The notes beneath the pieces were generated by a model. That model searched no databases. It was given only the letters and a program-made list of their open reading frames with translations, and had not been told where the DNA came from. From Deltaproteobacteria bacterium (lineage in GTDB: Bacteria > Desulfobacterota > Desulfomonilia > UBA1062): 38,673 bases of DNA. Each line of letters starts with the position of its first letter. The first letter of the stretch is position 1. The DNA is taken from assembly GCA_018434685.1 (NCBI GenBank), contig JAHDOV010000041.1, positions 1-38,673 on the forward strand, in the 5' to 3' direction. Shown one piece after another: positions 1 to 6,494 of the stretch. The position numbers and the translations under genes were made by a program.

Positions 1-1244
1 ATACCCTGTGGGTTCACGATGCGTGTAACGACCTCCGGGATTGGTTGCCCTACGGCGCAATCGGTACGCAGCGCGTCCGCCCGAGTCTGGGCGACAGTCG
101 GCGCGCACTCGGTCAATCCATACCCGTTGTGCACCGGCACACCCATGCTGTTGAAGAACCGATCGATCTCCACGGCAATGGCACCGCCGCCGCTGATGAA
201 TATCCTCACCTTGTCCAGCCCGAGGGCATAGCGCAGTTTTGAGAAGACAAGCTTCTCGGCTATGTTGTACTGCAACTCGAGCAGAGGCGGCATCTCCTTG
301 TGCTGCACCCGGTAATCGACAGCCCTGTCAGCCACACTCGTGGCCCAGAAAAACAGCTTCTTCTTCAGGGGAGGAGCCTTTTCCACCTTGGAGAAAATGC
401 CCGAATGCATCTTTTCGAACAGTCTAGGAACGCTCACGATCAGGGTTGGCCGTGTTTCCTGCAGATTCTGGAGCACGGTGGAGAAATTCTCTGCCAGGTT
501 GTTGACCGCGCCGATATAGAACATGAGATACAGGGATACGGTCCTGCCCAGGGAATGACTCCAGGGAAGAAAGCTCAGTGCCGAATCCTTGTGGTCGATT
601 ATCGGGTGCGACGCGTAGCACTGCATTGTGTTGGAACTGAAGTTGCTGTGGGTGAGCATTACCCCCTTGGGCTGTCCTGTCGTTCCCGAGGTATAGATGA
701 GCGTGGCCAGATCCTCAGGCGCAATGGCATTGAGGCACTTATCGAACATGTCCTTGTCCTTGGCCTCCTCACCCCGGCGCATCACCTCTTCCATGCTCAG
801 GATATTCTTTTCTCCGGTCTCGATCGCGTCGAACGTGATGATATACTCCACGTCCTTGATCTCCGACTTCACGCTCAATATCCTCTCAAGGTGATCCTTG
901 TCGGACACGAACACGACCTTTGATCCGGAGTCATTGATAATGTATGCGGATTCAGGACCCGAATTCGTTGCATAGATGGGAGCATCTGCAGCTCCGATGG
1001 AGAGGACTGCGAGATCGGCCACGATCCACTCCCAGCAGTTCTCGGAGAATATCGCTACCATTTCCCCCTTCTTGACCCCGAGAGAGATCAGTCCCAGCCC
1101 GAGATTGACGACCTTGTTCTGCATCTCTCTCCAGCTGATAGGGATATATTGCCCACCCTTCTTGTACCGTACACAGGGTTCGTACTGATATTTTTCTGCC
1201 CTGTTATGAAAAATTCCCGCGATGCTTTTCTCTGAATACCCCAT
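1..1244 (-). CDS. Long-chain acyl-CoA synthetase (AMP-forming), 3' end beyond window
   Basis: This enzyme activates fatty or related carboxylic acids as acyl-AMP and then acyl-CoA in the cytoplasm. The visible 414 residues begin MGYSEKSIAG and contain the adenylate-forming P-loop YTSGTTGQPKGVMLTH at about residues 184-199, followed by the SFLPWSHSLGR stretch typical of the long-chain (FadD15/FAA1-like) branch and the GGGAIAVEI and NGYGLTE motifs. The family is usually about 600 residues, so roughly the last third, including the C-terminal lid with its catalytic lysine, lies left of the window. The start ATG at 1244 is fixed by an upstream TAAGGAGG at 5 bases spacing. The next upstream gene on this strand is uncertain, so it is probably transcribed on its own; a TATAAT-like -10 on the minus strand at 1406-1411 lacks a good -35. 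Substrate chain length cannot be told from sequence. Confidence 0.93.
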   Translation of the reverse strand, partial: MGYSEKSIAGIFHNRAEKYQYEPCVRYKKGGQYIPISWREMQNKVVNLGLGLISLGVKKGEMVAIFSENCWEWIVADLAVLSIGAADAPIYATNSGPESAYIINDSGSKVVFVSDKDHLERILSVKSEIKDVEYIITFDAIETGEKNILSMEEVMRRGEEAKDKDMFDKCLNAIAPEDLATLIYTSGTTGQPKGVMLTHSNFSSNTMQCYASHPIIDHKDSALSFLPWSHSLGRTVSLYLMFYIGAVNNLAENFSTVLQNLQETRPTLIVSVPRLFEKMHSGIFSKVEKAPPLKKKLFFWATSVADRAVDYRVQHKEMPPLLELQYNIAEKLVFSKLRYALGLDKVRIFISGGGAIAVEIDRFFNSMGVPVHNGYGLTECAPTVAQTRADALRTDCAVGQPIPEVVTRIVNPQG

Positions 1245-1510
1245 TTTACCCTCCTTAGGTTTTCTTATGATGCCTGATATCTTTCATTGCCAGCTAAAGA
1301 AGATCCCCTTTTCCAAACAGGCTGAGCCCTGTGAACAGGCAGCTGCAGCTGCCCGAATCTGAAATGTTGTCCGGTGATACGCTGATTCTGATGAAGGTCC
1401 CTTTCATTATATCTTCACACAACATTCCATAATGCAATCATATCCACTTTAGTCCGTATTTCCTGCTTCAGTAAACAAGGATCCCTCGAGGAACACCCGG
1501 TCATACCTGC
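1245..1510. other. Intergenic stretch upstream of the acyl-CoA synthetase
   Basis: I see no coding sequence with a ribosome binding site here. On the minus strand there is a perfect TATAAT (1406-1411 read in reverse) that could be the -10 of the acyl-CoA synthetase promoter with a leader of about 150 bases, but no -35 at proper spacing. A GCAGCTGCAGCTGC run near 1340-1354 is a small local palindrome. Confidence 0.4.
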
Positions 1511-1768
1511 TCATACAGGGGGATCCCCGTAAGATCTGTATTTCTTTTCAAGCCCTGTTTTCCCCTCGGCCTTTCCGGTCAGAAAGGGTTTGTTTTCATC
1601 GATGTATGTATACCATTTTGCAGGGGGCATCAATCGATTTCCATCAGGAATAATCGTGTCGGTAACTTCTCCCGGGTTATTCCTGGCTTCCCCAGCGAAA
1701 TTGGCGGTTGTGTTCACCCCCTGGAAAGACCCGTTTTTCTCAACCTCCTCCAGATAGTTTCTTGCCAT
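1511..1768 (-). CDS. Possible 85-residue hypothetical protein
   Basis: Open reading frame of 85 residues, hydrophilic, with no signal peptide, membrane segment or motif that I recognise. It contains a GEVTDTIIPDGNRLMPPAKW segment that looks like real protein sequence rather than a random frame, so it may be the remnant of a larger gene. The ATG has only a weak upstream GTGAAAG. Its start sits inside the -35 region of the divergent deacetylase promoter. It could equally be non-coding; nothing in the neighbourhood suggests a role. Confidence 0.3.
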   Translation of the reverse strand: MARNYLEEVEKNGSFQGVNTTANFAGEARNNPGEVTDTIIPDGNRLMPPAKWYTYIDENKPFLTGKAEGKTGLEKKYRSYGDPPV

Positions 1769-1791
1769 CTTTCACGAAATATTCCTATAAT
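1762..1791 (+). promoter_or_regulatory. Sigma-70-type promoter giving a leaderless deacetylase mRNA
   Basis: TTGCCA at 1762-1767 and a perfect TATAAT at 1786-1791 are 18 bases apart. Transcription starting 6-8 bases after the -10 would begin at about 1797-1799, on the A of the deacetylase ATG at 1798. No Shine-Dalgarno sequence precedes that ATG, which fits leaderless translation. Confidence 0.55.
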
Positions 1792-1797
1792 ACGGAC

Positions 1798-2631
1798 ATG
1801 CTACATGCGCTGAGTATCGATCTCGAAGAATTTTTTCAGATCCATGCACTCTCCGATGTCATAAAACCGGAGTCATGGGGCGCCTACCCTGCCTCTGTTG
1901 AGCAGAACACCTTGAAATTACTTGATTTACTGGAATCCAGTTCGGTCCGGGCCACCTTCTTCTGCCTCGGGTGGGTTGCCCAGCACCATGGTGACCTCAT
2001 CAGGCGCATCCATGCCAACGGCCATGAGATAGCATGCCACGGGTATTCCCACCAGGTCATCTACAATCAGGACCCGCAGACATTCCGGGACGATGTGGGC
2101 AGGGCGAAGAAGGTACTCGAGGATATCACCGGGGAAGAGGTCATCGGATACCGGGCCCCGACCTATTCGATTACCAGGGAAACATTCTGGGCCCTCGACA
2201 TCCTCCAGGAACTCGGATTTCGCTACGACTCGAGCATCTTTCCCATATACCACGATAATTACGGCATACCCGACGCCCCGAGGCTGCCCCACAGACTTCC
2301 CGGCACTGCCCTGGCCGAATTCCCCATCTCCACGCTGCGGATCGGAAAGTGCAACCTTCCGGTTTCAGGAGGCGGCTATTTCCGCCTGTTCCCGTATTGG
2401 CTCACCAGGTGTGCCCTGGGCGTTCTGGAGCGAAGGAAGGAACCCTTTATCTTCTATATCCATCCGTGGGAGATCAACCCCGACACCCCGAGGATAGCGG
2501 GCATGACCGCCCTGTCCCGGTTCAGGACCTACATCGGCATCTCTCATGCCTATGCCAGGTTCTCCCGGCTCATTTCCGACTTCACCTTTACCACGGTGCG
2601 TCAGGTGCTCGAGGACCGGGATTTATTATAA
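1798..2631 (+). CDS. Polysaccharide deacetylase, PEP-CTERM/exosortase-locus type
   Basis: A 277-residue NodB-fold deacetylase that removes N-acetyl groups from a polysaccharide, probably an exported or cell-surface one. It begins MLHALSIDLEEFF with the metal/catalytic aspartate D8, has the metal-binding CHGYSH pair (H81, H85), the GYRAPTYSIT motif near 118-127, and a C-terminal FYIHPWEINPDTPRI region matching the DUF3473 extension of the PEP-CTERM-locus deacetylases. Upstream in-frame codons back to 1708 exist, but the conserved family start is at 1798. No signal peptide is visible. In other genomes this subfamily sits in exosortase/EPS clusters; no exosortase or glycosyltransferase is in this window, so the polymer is unknown. 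It ends 18 bases from the convergent usp gene. Confidence 0.9.
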   Translation: MLHALSIDLEEFFQIHALSDVIKPESWGAYPASVEQNTLKLLDLLESSSVRATFFCLGWVAQHHGDLIRRIHANGHEIACHGYSHQVIYNQDPQTFRDDVGRAKKVLEDITGEEVIGYRAPTYSITRETFWALDILQELGFRYDSSIFPIYHDNYGIPDAPRLPHRLPGTALAEFPISTLRIGKCNLPVSGGGYFRLFPYWLTRCALGVLERRKEPFIFYIHPWEINPDTPRIAGMTALSRFRTYIGISHAYARFSRLISDFTFTTVRQVLEDRDLL

Positions 2632-2649
2632 CTTGCAGCGTCATGTAAC

Positions 2650-3156
2650 TTAGATATCATAAACCGTAATGTCTATTTCTTCCTCGGGCAGGGGAATTAT
2701 ACAAACCGGAATCCTCGCTAATCCCACAATTATTTTTGATACGCTTCCTAATAATGCATATGCTCTGGTTTCTTTTCCATGAGACCCCATCACAATCATA
2801 TCACACTCTAACTCTTTTGCTTTCTTGAGAATTTCATCGGCAGGATATCCCTCATAGACCTCAATTGATTTCACCTTCATGGAGCACTCCGGAAATTCTT
2901 TTTGATGCTTTGCATAAAATATCTCCAGGCGTTTTTTAATCCGCTCGATAGAGTCTTTTATGATTTTATCATGATGTTCTTTTCCTACGAATGAATCGAT
3001 CAAGGATCTTGCCGTGGGCCCCATTTCTTCTATGATATGAATTATAAAGATCTCCGAATTATACTTGTCTGCATAACTGATGGCATACCGAAAGGCATAA
3101 GCAGAATTCTTTGACAGATCGGTAACGTAGAGAATTCTTTTAATCTCAGGCAGCAT
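2650..3156 (-). CDS. Universal stress protein, UspA family
   Basis: A single-domain Usp of 168 residues. The N-terminal KRILYVTDLS strand-loop and the C-terminal ATP-binding signature GSHGKETRAYALLGSVSK (the G-2X-G-9X-G(S/T) pattern of nucleotide-binding Usp proteins) are both intact, so it probably binds ATP. These cytoplasmic proteins modulate stress and energy-limitation survival through unknown partners. A short acidic tail (PLPEEEIDITVYDI) extends beyond the usual domain end. The start at 3156 has a GGAG 6-7 bases upstream. It is monocistronic, convergent with the deacetylase, and has its own candidate promoter. Confidence 0.92.
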   Translation of the reverse strand: MLPEIKRILYVTDLSKNSAYAFRYAISYADKYNSEIFIIHIIEEMGPTARSLIDSFVGKEHHDKIIKDSIERIKKRLEIFYAKHQKEFPECSMKVKSIEVYEGYPADEILKKAKELECDMIVMGSHGKETRAYALLGSVSKIIVGLARIPVCIIPLPEEEIDITVYDI

Positions 3157-3241
3157 AGTTTTCTCCTTTTTGCGTTGTCAGTTTTTATACAAGGTAGTCT
3201 GTCCCCAGCCGATGCAGGTCAAGTTTGTATATCATGTAAAC

Positions 3242-3269
3242 ATTATAAGTAATAAATTTGCAGGAGCAA
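3242..3269 (-). promoter_or_regulatory. Candidate promoter of the universal stress gene
   Basis: On the minus strand TTGCTC (3269-3264) and a perfect TATAAT (3247-3242) are 16 bases apart, giving a leader of about 80 bases before the usp start at 3156. Sequence match only. Confidence 0.4.
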
Positions 3270-3344
3270 GTCATTGCCCATGAAACGACTCATACAGACG
3301 ACTTGCTGTTCCGGTATTGAAAGGTGATCGATTCTCGTCAGGGG

Positions 3345-3378
3345 GGACACACCCCGCAGCAGGCTGCAGGGTATGTCC
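3345..3378 (-). terminator. 15-bp stem-loop after the CoA-transferase gene
   Basis: Read on the minus strand, arms GGACATACCCTGCAG and CTGCGGGGTGTGTCC pair around a CCTG loop. The two imperfect positions are G-U wobbles in minus-strand RNA but C-A mismatches in plus-strand RNA, so the structure belongs to the CoA-transferase transcript (stop codon at 3411). There is no U-tract, so it may protect the 3' end or act with Rho rather than terminate on its own. Confidence 0.5.
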
Positions 3379-3410
3379 TTGATCTCTGTAGGTTGGCTAA
3401 TTCATCAACG

Positions 3411-5447
3411 TTATTCTTTCTTGAGCGCCTTCTCCGCCTCTTTGAGACTTTCATATAAATGGGGGGCCATTTTCCGTTCCTTAAGTGCTTCCCCCAGTTT
3501 CATGCGGAGGAAGGCACTGCTTGAATACCTGGTGACATCTGAATACAACTCATTGACGACCCTTTTCACCATATCGGTGTATTCATCCAATATATTTGGA
3601 TTTATGGTGAAGTTGTCATAATTGACAATGGTATAGACCTTCCTCTTCACGGGTGAAAGAATCTTTCTCACCATCTCTTCTATCTCCCGCACATCCTGTA
3701 TTGTATTTACGGAATAGCCTTCAAAATTGACAAAGAAGATATTTTCCTTGGGATCATAGATCAGCCGCTCTTCAAGGGGAACAGTAAGGAAGTCATCTCT
3801 CAGCCCCATGGGCTGCAGCAAGAAAATTCTCTTGTCCATGAGGCGTGGAGATCCCTTGATTATCGGCTCAAAATCCATCTGGCCCAGGATATCTTTCTCA
3901 AGATCAACGCCTGGGGCTATTTCGATAAGTTCCATTCCTTCGGAAGTCAGTGCCAATACGCACCGTTCGGTGATATAGAGCACAGGCTGTTGTTTGCGCT
4001 GGGCATATCTGCCGCTGAAGGTCACATGCTCAACTTGCTGCGTGAACTTCTTAACGCTGCCTTCCTGGTCAATCCTCAATTTTCCTTCATGTACCGACAC
4101 CTTCAATCCCCCGGCGGTAAAGGTGCCTATAAAAGCCACCTTCTTTGCCTTCTGGCTGATATTGATAAAACCCCCGCAACCGGCCATCTTGGGACCGAAT
4201 TTGCTCACATTAACATTGCCCTCCTTGTCGGCCTGGGCTAGACCCAGAAAGGCAATATCCAAACCGCCGCCATCATAAAAATCAAATTGATATGGCTGGT
4301 CGATGACAGCTTCTGCGTTGGTAGCCGCACCGAAACTCAATCCGCCTGCAGGAAGGCCTCCGATAATCCCAGGCTCTGCGGTAAGCGTCATCAGGTCGGA
4401 GATTTGTTCTTCATTGGCAATACTCGAGACCCCCTCGGGCATTCCGATCCCCAGGTTGACGATCCGGTTGCCCTTCAACTCAAATGATGTTCTCCGCACC
4501 ACAATCTTTCTCGCACTCATTTCCATGGGGGGGATAGTCTTAATCGGGACCTTTGTTTCACAGCTGAATGAAGGATTGTATTGTTCGCCAAAGGTCTGCC
4601 AATGGTTCTGTGGAGACGATACAACAACACAATCAACCAGAATGCCGGGGATCTTTACCTGGCGCGCATTCAAGGTGCCCTTCTCTGCAATCCTTTCCAC
4701 CTGTGCGATTACAAAACCGTTCGAGTTCTTCGCAGCCATGGCGATGGAAAGGTTTTCGTTCGTCAAGGCTTCCTTTTCCATGGTGATATTACCGTCTGTA
4801 TCGGCAGTCGTACCCCTGATGATGGCTACATTGACGGGGAACGTCTTGTAAGCGAGATATTCTTTGCCATTGATCGTCATTAATTCAATGAGGTCCTCGA
4901 CGGTGCTGTCATTCACCTTCCCGCCACCATAACGCGGATCGACATATGTCATAATACCCACATCCGTAATGGTTATTGGCTTATGAGCCGCAATGTCCCT
5001 GAACATGTGGGAGATGACTCCCTGGGGAAAGTTGTAGGCCTGTATCTGATTATTCAGTGCCATTTTCTGAAGCTTTGGCACCAGTCCCCAATGTCCTCCT
5101 ATGACCCTCCTTACCAGCCCTTCGTGCCCCATGTGGTTCAGGCCTCTTTCGGAGCCATCTCCCTGACCGGCTGCATATACGAGCGTAAGATCTCTGGGTC
5201 TCCCGTGTTCGAGAAAATATTCTTCGATCTTGATCGCAATTTCTTCCGGGAATCCGCTGCCCACAAACCCACCGGTTGCGATCGTATCACCGTCCTGGAT
5301 TAACTGTATGGCCTCTTCTGCCGTCACCACTTTCATTCGCACAGGGGAAACAGCGGATAACATGGGGTGCCGACTGTTCCTCTGTAACGGCGTGGAGGGG
5401 GAAAGCATTGGGTGCCTGCTCCCTTTTTTATCCCCGTTTTTCTTCAT
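3411..5447 (-). CDS. Acyl-CoA:acetate/propionate-type CoA-transferase with N- and C-terminal extensions
   Basis: Class I CoA-transferase that carries both halves in one chain and moves CoA between acyl-CoA and a free carboxylate in the cytoplasm. Residues 38-540 match the YdiF/propionate CoA-transferase family: GGFVGSGFPEEI near 59-70, NLGIGMPEGV at 331-340 and the probable catalytic glutamate E358 in LTAEPGIIGG, followed by FYDGGGLDIAFLG. At 678 residues it is longer than the roughly 520-530 of that family. Residues 1-37 are an extension containing SRHPMLS twice, and residues about 540-678 are an extra C-terminal region ending in an ALKERKMAPHLYESL helix. The start at 5447 is supported by AAGGAGG 8 bases upstream; the internal M38 has none. 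It is the last gene of an operon with maoC and the 51-residue ORF. The substrate is not evident. Confidence 0.9.
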   Translation of the reverse strand: MKKNGDKKGSRHPMLSPSTPLQRNSRHPMLSAVSPVRMKVVTAEEAIQLIQDGDTIATGGFVGSGFPEEIAIKIEEYFLEHGRPRDLTLVYAAGQGDGSERGLNHMGHEGLVRRVIGGHWGLVPKLQKMALNNQIQAYNFPQGVISHMFRDIAAHKPITITDVGIMTYVDPRYGGGKVNDSTVEDLIELMTINGKEYLAYKTFPVNVAIIRGTTADTDGNITMEKEALTNENLSIAMAAKNSNGFVIAQVERIAEKGTLNARQVKIPGILVDCVVVSSPQNHWQTFGEQYNPSFSCETKVPIKTIPPMEMSARKIVVRRTSFELKGNRIVNLGIGMPEGVSSIANEEQISDLMTLTAEPGIIGGLPAGGLSFGAATNAEAVIDQPYQFDFYDGGGLDIAFLGLAQADKEGNVNVSKFGPKMAGCGGFINISQKAKKVAFIGTFTAGGLKVSVHEGKLRIDQEGSVKKFTQQVEHVTFSGRYAQRKQQPVLYITERCVLALTSEGMELIEIAPGVDLEKDILGQMDFEPIIKGSPRLMDKRIFLLQPMGLRDDFLTVPLEERLIYDPKENIFFVNFEGYSVNTIQDVREIEEMVRKILSPVKRKVYTIVNYDNFTINPNILDEYTDMVKRVVNELYSDVTRYSSSAFLRMKLGEALKERKMAPHLYESLKEAEKALKKE

Positions 5448-5478
5448 AAGAGTACCTCCTTAAGAAATCTTTAGTGAA

Positions 5479-5634
5479 TCAGTTAAGTTGTAGAACCATG
5501 GCATTCTCATATTCCAATGTATTCCGAGCTTGTTTGATGTTCGCATGGATATGAGGGGCTACTTCACGTTCCTTAAAGGCTTCGCTTGGCGTCACTGTGG
5601 TGATCTGCGAATCCTTTGTCTTCCCCTCCATCAT
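5479..5634 (-). CDS. 51-residue protein related to the C-terminal tail of the CoA-transferase
   Basis: A small gene between maoC and the CoA-transferase, starting MMEGKTKDSQ, with GGAGG six bases before the ATG at 5634 and stop at 5479. Its core PSEAFKEREVAPHIHANIKQ aligns without gaps to LGEALKERKMAPHLYESLKE at the end of the CoA-transferase (identical E-A, K-E-R, A-P-H and following K and A positions). It therefore looks like a free copy of that C-terminal helical segment. It is not a frameshifted remnant of a longer gene, because it has its own start and ribosome binding site and sits 20 bases after the maoC stop and 31 before the next start. A subunit or docking role for CoA-transferase or hydratase is my inference; no function is known to me. 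Confidence 0.72.
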   Translation of the reverse strand: MMEGKTKDSQITTVTPSEAFKEREVAPHIHANIKQARNTLEYENAMVLQLN

Positions 5635-5654
5635 CAAATTCCTCCAATGAATAG

Positions 5655-6083
5655 TTACGGGTTCAGAGTCTTGGGTGGGCTTACGGTGGCCTCACCGTCA
5701 AGGACAAGGATGTTGTCCTGATTCACGCAGGTGGTTATCAACTTGACCCTGTTTTTCTCTTTGATAATCTCAGAGACCTCAACACTGGCAGTGATCGTGT
5801 CCCCTATCCTGACAGGAGCTTTGAAATTAAGGGTCTGTCCAATATATATGGATCCGGGTCCAGGGAGTTTTGTCCCTATGATTGCGGAAATAAAACCGGC
5901 CGTCAGCATACCATGGGCAATCCTGGTTTTAAAAAATGTGTTTCCGGCATACTCCTCATTTATATGTGCCGGATTGAGATCACCGGTGATGCCTGCATAT
6001 AGATATACATCAGATTCAGAGATCGTTTTTGCAAACTGCTGAGTCTCACCAATCTTGAGTTCATCGATAGTTTTTCCTACCAT
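5655..6083 (-). CDS. MaoC-like (R)-specific enoyl-CoA hydratase
   Basis: A 142-residue single hot-dog-fold hydratase of the PhaJ/MaoC family, which adds water to trans-2-enoyl-CoA to give (R)-3-hydroxyacyl-CoA. The catalytic signature TGDLNPAH places D35 and H40, and the family RIAHGML segment follows at about 54-60. Length is typical for the single-domain proteins. The ATG at 6083 is preceded by a GGAAAGAGG stretch. It is first in the operon with the 51-residue ORF and the CoA-transferase, so it probably works on the CoA ester that the transferase makes. The operon probably depends on the upstream sigma-54 activator through the candidate promoter at 6179-6193. Confidence 0.92.
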   Translation of the reverse strand: MVGKTIDELKIGETQQFAKTISESDVYLYAGITGDLNPAHINEEYAGNTFFKTRIAHGMLTAGFISAIIGTKLPGPGSIYIGQTLNFKAPVRIGDTITASVEVSEIIKEKNRVKLITTCVNQDNILVLDGEATVSPPKTLNP

Positions 6084-6494
6084 ACCTCTTTCCTTTCCAT
6101 GGAGTATTCGAGCAGTAAAAGATCCCTCTGGGACTGGAGTTTTTTATTTTCACCTATGTTGTCCCGACCTCATCACCTTCAATAGCCATGCCAATGTTTT
6201 TCTTTGTGTCAAAGGTCTTATCAGAATAAGCATTGATTAGATTGTATGTGTTCCCGACGGGGTGTTACGTTCTGACCCATGGTCTATCAGGTGAATTGAA
6301 CGGTATATTAAGAACATAGTTGTACAGAAGAAGAATTCTCGCCGTTTTTTCGTCAGCATAATTCTCATGAATACAAGGAAGAGAATCTATTGATCAGACG
6401 ACTCTGGAAGGAACGGTTTATTGCGGTACAGCCTCTCTGCGAAGGGAAGAGCAAAAAAACCTGTGTATCAATACAGATACGTATTGACGGGAAA
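6084..6494. other. 411-bp non-coding region upstream of the maoC operon
   Basis: No gene-like frame is seen. It contains the candidate -24/-12 promoter at 6179-6193 (minus strand) and a dyad CTTATCAGAATAAG at 6217-6230 just upstream of it, which could bind an activator. The rest is AT-rich spacer up to the end of the regulator gene. Confidence 0.45.
6179..6193 (-). promoter_or_regulatory. Candidate sigma-54 promoter for the maoC operon
   Basis: Minus-strand sequence TGGCATGGCTATTGA resembles the sigma-54 consensus TGGCAC(G)-N4-TTGC, with the GG of -24 intact and GA instead of GC at -12. Spacing is exact and the leader to maoC would be about 85 bases. The weak -12 keeps this tentative. Confidence 0.35.

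Noticed and set aside
300-923. 207-residue plus-strand frame and overlapping small frames at the left end
   Set aside because: They lie antisense to the clearly conserved acyl-CoA synthetase, have low-complexity translations and no ribosome binding sites.
5479-5634. Frameshifted or decayed 3' end of a second CoA-transferase
   Set aside because: No upstream homologous sequence exists (maoC ends 20 bases before), and the ORF has its own start and well-placed ribosome binding site.
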